The notes under the pieces were generated by a model. The model made no database searches. It was given only the letters and a program-made list of their open reading frames with translations, and was not told the DNA's origin. Below are positions 39,719 through 47,248 of a stretch of DNA of 64,000 nucleotides, piece by piece. Where the stretch lies: the NCBI RefSeq assembly GCF_000513275.1, contig NZ_CBVJ010000097.1:32350-96349 (forward strand), written 5' to 3'. Positions within the stretch are counted from its first letter, which is position 1; each line of letters opens with the position of its first letter. Origin of the DNA: Paenibacillus gorillae (lineage in GTDB: Bacteria > Bacillota > Bacilli > Paenibacillales > Paenibacillaceae). The translations under genes were made by a program, and so were the position numbers.

Positions 39719-41188
39719 TCAAGCCTTCGCTTCCGAACCCGAGCGGCGCTTTATTGCCTTCGCCTGATACATCCGCCAGCCTGTCAGCAATGCCGCCGCC
39801 AAGCAGATGCACGCAGATGTTGTAAACGCGACATGCATGCCGGCAAGGAAAATATCATCCCTGCCCGGAATCAAGCCGGTTACCCGGTGACCCGCCTTAT
39901 TGCTCATTACATGAAATAGAATGGTCGTAGCCAGCGTAATACCGACGACCATCCCTACATTGCGCACGAGTGAATTGACGCTGCCGGCTGAACCCAATTG
40001 TGTACGTGCAACCTGCGACATAATGAGCGAATTGTTCGGCGACTGGAACAGGCCGCCGCCGATTCCAAGCATCGCGATCCACAGGCCGACAATTGGAACC
40101 GAGCTGCCTTCATGCAGCATCGCAAAACCAAATTGTGCGATAACCATTACAATCAGTCCAGCAAAGGTCAGCAGCTCTGACCCGATTTTATCCGACAATG
40201 CCCCGCTGAGCGGCGCAACGATTACCATGCAAATTGGCAAAAGCATAAGCAGGAATCCGGCGTCAAACGGCGATAAGCCGAGCATGTTTTGGGCGTAAAA
40301 GGGAGCAATAATGTTAAAGGTAAAGTTAGCCGTAAATACGAGAAAACCGCAAAGAATGCTTACAGAGAACAACGGATTCCGGAACAGCGATAGTTGGATA
40401 AGCGGGTCTTGCCGCTTTCTTTCTACAATTAAAAACCAGATGAACGCCACCACCGCAACGATTAGCGAAAGGATAATTCCAGCATTGGCATAGCCAGTCT
40501 GCTGTCCGATCAGCAGCCCAGCGAATAAAGCTACAATAAATACTGCAAACAACGCACTGCCTGGCACGTCAATTCTGGCCTTAACTTTAATGAGATCACG
40601 AGGCAGCAGCTTCCAGCCCATAATAATTGCGATCACGCCAATCGGCACATTAACCCAGAAAATATATTCCCAGCCCAGCGTCGATACGATAATACCGCCC
40701 AGACTTGGTCCTGCAATGCTGCCCAGCGATACGAAGGTGCCGATGAGTCCAAGCGCCTTTCCTCTCTCTTTTGCAGGAAAAATATCAGTAACGATTCCTT
40801 GGCTGTTCGCCATTGTCATGGAAGCGCCCACCGCCTGCACGACTCTGGAAGCGATAAGAAACGGCAAAGACGCGCTAAAGCCGCATAATAGTGATCCAAT
40901 AATAAAAATAACAGTACCGATTTTGAAAATCCGAATCTTCCCGACCATATCGCCCAACTTGCCAAAAAACAGAATGGCTGCGCATATTGCCATCAAATAC
41001 GCCGTCGTAACCCATTCGATCTGAGCAATCGGCAACCCTAGCTCCTTGGACAAAACAGGCAATGCAATGTTGACGATACTCCCATCAAGCGTTGCCATAA
41101 AAGTAAACAGGTTCATCACGATAAGTATAATCCAGCGTCTGCCCTGGATCTCCTGATCTTCCTGATACGTACTTACATTAGTATTCAA
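39719..41188 (-). CDS. DHA2 family MFS drug efflux transporter (EmrB/QacA type)
   Basis: About 489 residues from the TTG at 41188, with AGGAGG 6-7 nt upstream. Fourteen helices are expected. The DHA2 motif DGSIVNIALPVLSKELG lies in helix 1, FGKLGDMVGKIRIFKIG in the helix 2-3 loop (motif A), and GPSLGGIIVSTLGWEYIFWVNVPIG (motif C and following). It probably exports lipophilic toxicants by proton antiport. It is divergent from a MarR gene across a region with two matching dyads, so de-repression by a toxic ligand is likely. Confidence 0.93.
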   Translation of the reverse strand: MNTNVSTYQEDQEIQGRRWIILIVMNLFTFMATLDGSIVNIALPVLSKELGLPIAQIEWVTTAYLMAICAAILFFGKLGDMVGKIRIFKIGTVIFIIGSLLCGFSASLPFLIASRVVQAVGASMTMANSQGIVTDIFPAKERGKALGLIGTFVSLGSIAGPSLGGIIVSTLGWEYIFWVNVPIGVIAIIMGWKLLPRDLIKVKARIDVPGSALFAVFIVALFAGLLIGQQTGYANAGIILSLIVAVVAFIWFLIVERKRQDPLIQLSLFRNPLFSVSILCGFLVFTANFTFNIIAPFYAQNMLGLSPFDAGFLLMLLPICMVIVAPLSGALSDKIGSELLTFAGLIVMVIAQFGFAMLHEGSSVPIVGLWIAMLGIGGGLFQSPNNSLIMSQVARTQLGSAGSVNSLVRNVGMVVGITLATTILFHVMSNKAGHRVTGLIPGRDDIFLAGMHVAFTTSACICLAAALLTGWRMYQAKAIKRRSGSEAKA

Positions 41189-41221
41189 GAAAATCCTCCT
41201 TTCCAGCATTCCAGTCTCAGC

Positions 41222-41286
41222 TTAGTTGCGCGCGCAACTAAATCGCCAACTTCAGTGTAAGCCATTTTAGTTGCATGCGCAACAAC
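41222..41286. promoter_or_regulatory. Two MarR-type operators in the divergent efflux/marR promoter
   Basis: The perfect 20-bp palindrome TTAGTTGCGCGCGCAACTAA (41222-41241) and a second copy TTAGTTGCATGCGCAACAAC (41267-41286) share GTTGCNNNNGCAAC. They are 45 bp apart and lie between the efflux gene start and the marR gene start, fitting repression of both by MarR. Confidence 0.75.
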
Positions 41287-41320
41287 TTTACGATACGATA
41301 ATAAAAAAGGAGGCTCCATT

Positions 41321-41746
41321 ATGAAAAAAGAGCCGCTCGGCAAGCTCATCTCCTATGTTCATCGGCAAAACTCAAAAATTTTGACCAAGGCTTTGTCCCC
41401 TTACGGCATCGGCAGCGGCGGACAGCACAGTTTTCTCAAGACGATTCTTATATCGCCCGGAGTGACGCAGGACCAGCTCACCCAGCAATTGAAATTCGAT
41501 AAAGCGACTACAGCGAGATCCGTCAAGCAATTGGAGCAATCCGGCTATATTGAACGGCGTCCCGACCCTAACGACAGACGCTCGCACCTGCTGTATCCGA
41601 CACTGAAAGCCGAACAATTTCATCCCACTTTAAAAAAGATATTACAGCAAACGAATGAAAATTTAGCTTCCAACCTATCTTCAGACGAAGAGGAACAACT
41701 TATGCTCCTGCTGCAAAAGGTGAGTCGCCAATTAGCTGAAGATTAA
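41321..41746 (+). CDS. MarR family transcriptional regulator
   Basis: 141 residues. The winged-helix core is clear: TQDQLTQQLKFDKATTARSVKQLEQSGYIERRPDPNDRRSHLLYPT, with the DxRxx wing. Helices for dimerisation flank it. The ATG at 41321 follows an AAAAAGGAGG site. It is divergent from the DHA2 efflux pump, and the two dyads in the shared promoter are its likely binding sites. Confidence 0.94.
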   Translation: MKKEPLGKLISYVHRQNSKILTKALSPYGIGSGGQHSFLKTILISPGVTQDQLTQQLKFDKATTARSVKQLEQSGYIERRPDPNDRRSHLLYPTLKAEQFHPTLKKILQQTNENLASNLSSDEEEQLMLLLQKVSRQLAED

Positions 41747-41857
41747 CGCTATCCTCCCCGCACAAATAGCTTAAACAGCAGGCTCCCGTCTAATACGAGG
41801 CAATTAATTTAGGGGACTGCGGGGTTGCATCTTGATCTTTCCTTTGATAAAATATAG

Positions 41858-41874
41858 AACGAACGTTCAGTATT
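41858..41874 (+). promoter_or_regulatory. TetR-type operator upstream of tetR-family gene
   Basis: The 17-bp sequence AACGAACGTTCAGTATT contains the palindrome GAACGTTC, 40 nt before the regulator ATG. The identical 17 bp recurs at 42563, before the efflux gene, suggesting autoregulation plus target control. Confidence 0.65.
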
Positions 41875-41913
41875 ATTATAACTCAAGCGATTTTTGAATC
41901 GGAGTGCTGTCAG

Positions 41914-42516
41914 ATGAACAAAAAACAATTGCAAAGCGAGCAGACGAAAAAACGGGTGGCGGACGCCGCGCGGGCATTGTTTGTCAATAAAGGCTATAAA
42001 GCAACCTCAATTGAAGATATCGTAGAGGCGACGGGCAGCAGCAAAGGCAATATTTATTACCACTTCAAGAGCAAGGAAGGCCTCTTCCTCTATCTGCTGG
42101 ATGAGTGGGAACGGGATTGGGAGCAAAGCTGGCTGCAGCGTGAATCGAAATACAGCACAACTGTCGAAAAGCTCTATGGTTTTGCGGAGCAGCTTGTTTT
42201 GGAAGACTTGAATCACCCGCTTACTAAAGCGGCGGATGAGTTTTTCAACAACAATGAGGAGAAAGCGAATGATGTAGAGGAACGAATCGACGAACTCGTC
42301 TCCGGACATCTTAAATTCAATCAGAAGCTCCTGCAGCAAGGCATCGACAGCGGTGAATTTAGAGACATCGACGTAGAAAAGCTTGCTGTTGTGCTGGAGG
42401 GCCTCATTCTCGGTCTTGGACAAATGCTGCGTAAAAAGAAGTCCGATGATGCTATCGCCATTTACAGAACAGCAATTGAGATGCTGCTGGTCGGTATCGT
42501 AAAACCCACCGTTTAA
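41914..42516 (+). CDS. TetR family transcriptional regulator
   Basis: 200 residues. The N-terminal DNA-binding domain reads RVADAARALFVNKGYKATSIEDIVEATGSSKGNIYYHFKSKEGLFLYLLDEW, a textbook TetR helix-turn-helix. The rest is a helical ligand and dimer domain. The start has a GAG site only weakly matching, but the length and motif position support it. It precedes an MFS efflux gene on the same strand, and both promoters share an identical 17-bp operator. Confidence 0.93.
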   Translation: MNKKQLQSEQTKKRVADAARALFVNKGYKATSIEDIVEATGSSKGNIYYHFKSKEGLFLYLLDEWERDWEQSWLQRESKYSTTVEKLYGFAEQLVLEDLNHPLTKAADEFFNNNEEKANDVEERIDELVSGHLKFNQKLLQQGIDSGEFRDIDVEKLAVVLEGLILGLGQMLRKKKSDDAIAIYRTAIEMLLVGIVKPTV

Positions 42517-42562
42517 AAAATTTAGCCCATTAAACGGTTCTTTTTTTACAGTATTTTTACAA

Positions 42563-42579
42563 AACGAACGTTCAGTATT
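42563..42579 (+). promoter_or_regulatory. TetR-type operator upstream of the MFS gene
   Basis: Identical to the 17-bp site at 41858 (AACGAACGTTCAGTATT), about 105 nt before the ATG of the efflux gene and after the tetR stop. Confidence 0.65.
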
Positions 42580-42684
42580 GTTAGATATTTGCTTATGAAT
42601 TATTTCTGCACCGTATGAGGGTTTATACCCTCCAAAAGCTTGCAGTCCCGTACATCTTATGTAGAAATTTGGAGGCTTACATCC

Positions 42685-43917
42685 ATGTCTTTATTGTTGA
42701 AAAACCGGGGAGCCATTCTGCTCCTCATGCTCAATATCTTTCTCGTCTTTACCGGTGTCGGGCTCGTGATTCCGATCATGCCGACCTATATGACCGAGCT
42801 TCACATTAGCGGCAGTCTTGTCGGCCTGCTTGTCGCTGCCTTTTCCGTAACGCAACTGCTGTTCTCCCCTCTTGCGGGAAGATTGTCCGATACGCTGGGA
42901 CGTAAAAAATTGATCGTCGCGGGCATGCTTGTGTTCGCGTTATCTGAATGGCTATTCGGCGCTGTCAGCTCACCTTGGCTGCTATTCGTCTCCAGGATGC
43001 TTGGCGGTGTCGGCGCAGCACTCATTATGCCTTCCGTTATGGCCTACGCCGCAGATATGACAACTGTTGAAGAACGGGCAACCGGTATGGGCTTCATCAA
43101 TGCTGCCATTACGACGGGCTTCATTATCGGTCCCGGCATCGGCGGCTATCTGGCTGAATTCGGCATGCGCGTGCCTTTCTACGCTGCAGCTGGAGCTGGC
43201 GTGTTCTCGGCAATCATTACAATTCTCGTTTTGCCGGAATCACTGGCCTCGAAAGCAAAGAAAAATAGCAGCCCGGAGGCCGCGAATCAGAATCAAACAC
43301 CGGCTCGGGCAGCAGTCAAACAGCCGGGATTGTTGTCCCAATTGGCCAACTCTTACCGCGAGCCCTATTTTTTAAGTCTCATTATCGTCTTCGTCATGTC
43401 CTTTGGTCTGGCGAACTATGAAACGATCTTCGGTCTTTTTGTCGATCATAAATTCGCTTTTACGCCAAAAGACATCGCCTTTATCATTACGTTCGGCTCC
43501 ATTGCTGGAGCTGTTGTCCAAGCGACTGTGTTTGGACGGATATTGAACCGCTTTGGCGAAAAGGCCGTCATCTCCTTCTGTCTGCTCATGGCAGGGGTAT
43601 TCATTCTGTTGACGTTGTTCGTCCACACTTACCTGCTGATCGTAGCTGTAACGTTCATCGTCTTCTTGTCTATCGATATTTTACGTCCTGCTATCGGCAC
43701 CCAAATGTCCAAGATGGCACAGGAGCAGCAAGGCTATGTAGCAGGCCTGAACTCGGCCTTCACCAGTCTTGGCAATATCGCGGGACCAATCGTCGCAGGT
43801 CTCCTGTTCGACGTGAATTTGAACTTCCCGTACATTTCAGCTGCAATCATTCTTGTTCTTTGCTTCTTCTTGTCGCTTAGAGCTGGCAAAGGCCGCCAGA
43901 CCAAAACGATGAATTAA
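42685..43917 (+). CDS. MFS drug efflux transporter, DHA1 type (TetA/NorA-like)
   Basis: 410 residues from the ATG at 42685, with GGAGG 9 nt upstream. Twelve helices are expected. Motif A is LAGRLSDTLGRKKLIVAGML and motif C is GFINAAITTGFIIGPGIGGYLAE, both typical of TetA/Bmr-like proton antiporters. A long cytoplasmic loop (about residues 190-215, KAKKNSSPEAANQNQTPARA) separates the two halves. The adjacent TetR and shared operator suggest induction by its own substrate. Confidence 0.94.
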   Translation: MSLLLKNRGAILLLMLNIFLVFTGVGLVIPIMPTYMTELHISGSLVGLLVAAFSVTQLLFSPLAGRLSDTLGRKKLIVAGMLVFALSEWLFGAVSSPWLLFVSRMLGGVGAALIMPSVMAYAADMTTVEERATGMGFINAAITTGFIIGPGIGGYLAEFGMRVPFYAAAGAGVFSAIITILVLPESLASKAKKNSSPEAANQNQTPARAAVKQPGLLSQLANSYREPYFLSLIIVFVMSFGLANYETIFGLFVDHKFAFTPKDIAFIITFGSIAGAVVQATVFGRILNRFGEKAVISFCLLMAGVFILLTLFVHTYLLIVAVTFIVFLSIDILRPAIGTQMSKMAQEQQGYVAGLNSAFTSLGNIAGPIVAGLLFDVNLNFPYISAAIILVLCFFLSLRAGKGRQTKTMN

Positions 43918-43925
43918 TACGAATA

Positions 43926-43969
43926 AATGGCGGTGCCAGGGAAGTTATCCACCCGGTACCGCCATTTTT
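43926..43969. terminator. Terminator after the efflux gene
   Basis: AAATGGCGGTGCC pairs with GGTACCGCCATTTTT, with T residues on the plus strand, 9 nt after the MFS stop. Confidence 0.9.
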
Positions 43970-44100
43970 GTTGTATTCGTCCACTCATGATTGCGACAGT
44001 TAGTACTGTAATTACTTCGAACGTCTAGTGAACCTCTTATCCGGCCGCTGCCACACCTTCGTCCACAATTAATCCTCTCATTAGCCCAATGAACTCCACT

Positions 44101-44288
44101 TCAAAATGCAAAAGTGCAGTTTGATAAGCCCAAAAAGCCGCAAAACAGCTATCAAAATGTAAAAGTGCAGTTGAAATCAAGCAATTTCACCTTATCGAGG
44201 CTTTTTAGCCCAATCAGCCTGCACTTTTGCATTTTGATGCTAGAACTCGCCGAAAAAGCGGCTGACAACATGTACTTTTACATTTTGA
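44101..44288. repeat. Family B intergenic element, 188 bp, copy 1
   Basis: Octamer units TCAAAATG start at 44101 and 44152; their reverse complements CATTTTGA end at 44237 and 44288. Both pairs share the exact centre 44194.5. Units extend to about 19 bp (TCAAAATGCAAAAGTGCAG). Between units lie small stems such as GCCGAAAAAGCGGC (near 44250) and GGCTTTTTAGCC (near 44199). It sits between convergent genes, and the gap 43970-44396 holds no gene. Confidence 0.8.
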
Positions 44289-44396
44289 TGAGCAAATTCA
44301 TACTCTTTACCCTCGTGCTTATCTTATATCCTATCCGAGCTTTATTTGATTTACGAGTCAGCCCAGCCTTGCCCCACTCATTCTCACTGTTACTGT

Positions 44397-44873
44397 TCAG
44401 GCATTCGCCGGAGCGAATAAGTAGTTCAATACTGCCGCAGCCTCCTCGGGTGAGCGATGAGCGTGCACGACTTCGTTAACATCGAATTTATTGCCGTCGG
44501 GATCATAGAACACAAAATTGATACCGCAGCTTCCGCGGTCCGTAAGCTCCTGAACATCAACGCCCCCCGTACGAAGACGATCGTATATATGCTCAATCTC
44601 CCTTACCTCAAACGTAAACCGGAACATTTCGTATCCCGACTTATCGCGGAACTGACTGTCAATATCGCCTTCCGTTTCCACCAGATGGAGCCACTGTCCG
44701 TCCGCGAGCTTCATAATAGCGTGATTTTCTTCCGGATTATAGGGCATCGCCCACTCCAGGCCAAAATGCCGCTGCCACCAATCCGCCGACTTCAGCGGAT
44801 TTTTCACAGGCACATACACCGAGCAGACCGCCCTCATCGCATTTTTCCATCCATCCTTAGCAAGCTCCGTCAC
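44397..44873 (-). CDS. VOC (glyoxalase/dioxygenase superfamily) protein
   Basis: 158 residues from a GTG with GGAGAGGA just upstream. It carries VYVPVKNPLKSADWWQRHFG, EENHAIMKLADGQWLHLVETEGD and the terminal beta-strand motif INFVFYDPDGNKFDVNEVVH, whose DPDGN turn and glutamate/valine pattern mark the vicinal-oxygen-chelate fold. Enzymes and resistance proteins both use this fold; no substrate is evident. It lies downstream of a sigma factor gene on the same strand, 87 nt away. Confidence 0.88.
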   Translation of the reverse strand: MTELAKDGWKNAMRAVCSVYVPVKNPLKSADWWQRHFGLEWAMPYNPEENHAIMKLADGQWLHLVETEGDIDSQFRDKSGYEMFRFTFEVREIEHIYDRLRTGGVDVQELTDRGSCGINFVFYDPDGNKFDVNEVVHAHRSPEEAAAVLNYLFAPANA

Positions 44874-44960
44874 CGCAATCCTCTCCTTTTTCTCCGTTGT
44901 TCATAGCCTTACAGCTTAATAAACGCAGCAAGCGGCAAAAACCAAACAGAGCCTCCTTAA

Positions 44961-45683
44961 TTAATTTACTTCGCGTGCGATCACGCTGAATTCATTGCCG
45001 TCGGGGTCGCGAAATAGAAATTGCAATCCCGTCCCTATGCGCTGCAGCCGGGAAAGACGGAGCCCCGTCTCGTTCACTCCGATATAGGCGCGGCAAATCG
45101 CCTCCGGGTCTCGCTTGCGGAAGGCCTCCACCAGCGCATCAATTCGTATCGAAGCACCTCCGTCAAACGTCTTCCGGGCATTCTTCTCCCGCTCCCGCTC
45201 CGGCTCCTGCAAGTCTGAATGCTGCTCCGCCAGCATCTTCAATCTGGCCCGTGCCCGCCCCAGCGTGACCTGCACGGTAGACTCCTTCATACGCACGTAC
45301 GCAGCTGTTTCCTTAGCTGTAAAATCAAAAATATCCATCAACAGAAAAATTACTCCCATCCGGGGCGCAAGCCGTCCCGCGAGAAGTTCCAACAGCTCCA
45401 GCGTAGACAGCTCCGGATCCCTCTCCCCCTGAACTTCCTGATCCCCCTGCTGCACGAGCGGTAATGTCCGCAGCTTATTTTTTCGCTGCCGGTCGATCCA
45501 GGCATGCTTTATGACCCGGTATACATAAGCTTTCGTAATGATGCGCTGCGGCTCTTTCCGAATGGCCTCCGTCAGCTTCAGCCATGCCTCCTGCGACAAA
45601 TCCTCGGCATCCCAGCGATTGCCTGCTATATTTGCGCTATATTTAGCTATCAGCGTTTTCCAGTCCATCCTTATCCATTCCAC
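44961..45683 (-). CDS. ECF-type RNA polymerase sigma factor with VOC-like C-terminal tail
   Basis: 240 residues. Region 2 reads WDAEDLSQEAWLKLTEAI and AYVYRVIKHAWIDRQRKNKL, and region 4 FDFTAKETAAYVRMKESTVQVTLGRARARLKML. After them comes a C-terminal extension of about 75 residues. Its beginning (RIDALVEAFRKRDPEAICRAYIG) resembles the start of SnoaL-like extensions of sigma-70-like factors, and its end, FLFRDPDGNEFSVIAREVN, matches the last strand of the neighbouring VOC protein. The GTG at 45683 is taken as start; an ATG at 45668 is an alternative. No anti-sigma factor gene is adjacent, so the tail may control activity. Confidence 0.82.
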   Translation of the reverse strand: MEWIRMDWKTLIAKYSANIAGNRWDAEDLSQEAWLKLTEAIRKEPQRIITKAYVYRVIKHAWIDRQRKNKLRTLPLVQQGDQEVQGERDPELSTLELLELLAGRLAPRMGVIFLLMDIFDFTAKETAAYVRMKESTVQVTLGRARARLKMLAEQHSDLQEPEREREKNARKTFDGGASIRIDALVEAFRKRDPEAICRAYIGVNETGLRLSRLQRIGTGLQFLFRDPDGNEFSVIAREVN

Positions 45684-45747
45684 CCCATCCTTCCAATTCC
45701 TCCTTCCGCCACACCATCTCCCCCTTAACTTCTATATTGCATTTCTA

Positions 45748-45765
45748 TTGATACAGTTGATACAA
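45748..45765 (+). promoter_or_regulatory. Operator for the GntR-LacI regulator, site 1
   Basis: TTGATACAGTTGATACAA, upstream of the regulator gene. The inverse complement of nearly the same 18 bp (one mismatch) occurs at 46982, and the related dyad TGTATCAT-AACA-ATGATACA at 47086. The half-site TGATACA is common to all three. Confidence 0.6.
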
Positions 45766-45808
45766 TGTAAACAATTGCATTCAAATCCGTTCGATAGAAA
45801 GGAATTCC

Positions 45809-46927
45809 ATGTCGACTTATCCTTATTTCCGTATTAAAGAAGATATTAAGAAAAGAATTTTAGAGGGAGAATGGCTTGGCGATACACGCCTGCCATCAAG
45901 CCGTGATTTCGCCGAGGCGTATAAATCCAGCGTCAATACGGTGGAGAAGGCCATCAAGGAGCTCTGCGAGGAAGGCATGCTGAGAAGGGACAAACGCCGG
46001 GGCACCTATATCGAGAATGGTGTCGTATCTCCAATGGGGCAAAGCCGCTCCGGGCTCATAGCCGCATCCGTCGTCGGCATCGACAACCCGCTCTGGGCTT
46101 CCGCGCTAAGAGGTATTCAGGATGTGCTGCAGCTGCGAGGCTTCCACTTGCTCAGCTATAGTGACGACCGTGACCTCGATAAGCTGGAATCACTGATCAA
46201 AGGCGCGGTTGCCAAACGGGTCGACGGCGTTATCCTCAGTCCCATCTACGATCATAATCACGAGGAACGTAACCAGCGGCTGTATGAATTGCTGAAGAAC
46301 AACGGTATCAAAGTCATTTTCCTCGACCGCTATATGTATAACAGTGATATTCCGTTTGTCACCAGCGACAACGCCGCCGGCGCCTATCAGCTGACGAAGC
46401 TGCTCATCAACAAAGGGCATCGCCGCATTCTGTTCATTCGCAACTCCGATCTGAGCACGTTCAACGAACGTCTTCTCGGTGTGAAGCAAGCGTTTCTGGA
46501 TTCCGGTATTGCATTTGATCCTGAGCTGGACGTGCTGCTGCCGACTCAATCCGAGAACTTCGCCGATGAATTCGAGACATACAGCTCCAAACTGGCTTCC
46601 CTCATCACCGAAAGCGGATGTACCGCGATTTTCTCGGCGAACGATCAGCTGGCAGAAGCGGCGATTGCCGCACTGGACAAGCTCAATTTGCGCATTCCTG
46701 AGCATATCTCGTTAGTTACCTATGATGCGCTCAACCTCAACCTGAAGCTTAAGCTCGACATTACTGGCGTCAATCAGCCCTTCTACGATATGGGGCGTAC
46801 AGCTGCGCTTCAATTGATGAATTTGCTTGAAGGCAAGGAGCATCTGTCTGTGCTGGGCCAAATCTGCAAAGGCGAACTGAATCAAGGCAGCTCCATCGGC
46901 AAAGTGCCGCAAGCGGCCCTCAATTAA
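45809..46927 (+). CDS. GntR-LacI (AraR-like) transcriptional repressor
   Basis: 372 residues. The N-terminal GntR winged helix covers about residues 4-70 (IKEDIKKRILEGEWLGDTRLPSSRDFAEAYKSSVNTVEKAIKELCEEGMLRRDKRRGTYI). It is joined to a LacI/GalR periplasmic-binding-type sugar domain (GLIAASVVGIDNPLWASALRGIQDVL ... VDGVILSPIYDHNHEERN ... GTPISFE-like strands near VPFVTSDNAAGAYQLTKLLINKGHRRILFI). This arrangement is that of AraR. A GAAAGGAA site precedes the ATG. The following transporter-mannosidase operon and the TGATACA sites on both sides make it their probable repressor, released by a sugar. Confidence 0.92.
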   Translation: MSTYPYFRIKEDIKKRILEGEWLGDTRLPSSRDFAEAYKSSVNTVEKAIKELCEEGMLRRDKRRGTYIENGVVSPMGQSRSGLIAASVVGIDNPLWASALRGIQDVLQLRGFHLLSYSDDRDLDKLESLIKGAVAKRVDGVILSPIYDHNHEERNQRLYELLKNNGIKVIFLDRYMYNSDIPFVTSDNAAGAYQLTKLLINKGHRRILFIRNSDLSTFNERLLGVKQAFLDSGIAFDPELDVLLPTQSENFADEFETYSSKLASLITESGCTAIFSANDQLAEAAIAALDKLNLRIPEHISLVTYDALNLNLKLKLDITGVNQPFYDMGRTAALQLMNLLEGKEHLSVLGQICKGELNQGSSIGKVPQAALN

Positions 46928-46945
46928 CCTCATACCGCTAGTAAC

Positions 46946-46980
46946 GAGAGAGACTGGATTTCGAATCCGGCCTCTCTTTT
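46946..46980 (+). terminator. Rho-independent terminator of the regulator gene
   Basis: GAGAG-GGATT stem pairs with AATCC-CTCTC around TCG, followed by eight T residues, 17 nt after the regulator stop. Confidence 0.85.
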
Positions 46981-46981
46981 T

Positions 46982-46999
46982 TTGTATCATCTGTATCAA
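46982..46999 (+). promoter_or_regulatory. Operator for the GntR-LacI regulator, site 2
   Basis: TTGTATCATCTGTATCAA, the inverse complement of TTGATACAGATGATACAA. It differs by one base from site 1 (45748) and begins within the T run of the preceding terminator. Confidence 0.55.
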
Positions 47000-47085
47000 T
47001 AAAGTTATATTATTAAATTTATTATTGACACAGAAACCATTCAGATTTATGATAAAGCTGTCAAATAACACAGAATTCCCGATAT

Positions 47086-47105
47086 TGTATCATAACAATG
47101 ATACA
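47086..47105 (+). promoter_or_regulatory. Operator for the GntR-LacI regulator, site 3
   Basis: TGTATCAT-AACA-ATGATACA, perfect 8-bp arms with a 4-nt spacer, about 145 nt before the binding-protein gene. It shares the TGTATCA/TGATACA half-site with the other two. Confidence 0.6.
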
Positions 47106-47169
47106 GAAAAGCATTAAAATCGTGAGCATCCCGCAGAACCCTGCCAAATGTCCGCGATTGCTGCTCCAA

Positions 47170-47184
47170 TTGTAAGCGCTATCG
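47170..47184 (+). promoter_or_regulatory. Candidate CcpA cre site
   Basis: TTGTAAGCGCTATCG fits the cre consensus WTGNAARCGNWWWCA at all but the last base. It lies 65 nt upstream of the sugar-transporter operon, consistent with catabolite repression. Confidence 0.5.
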
Positions 47185-47248
47185 TCCTATCTTCTTTCTT
47201 TCGGGCGAGGCCTGCAATATATTTTATGATCATTAAGGGGGTAACGCA

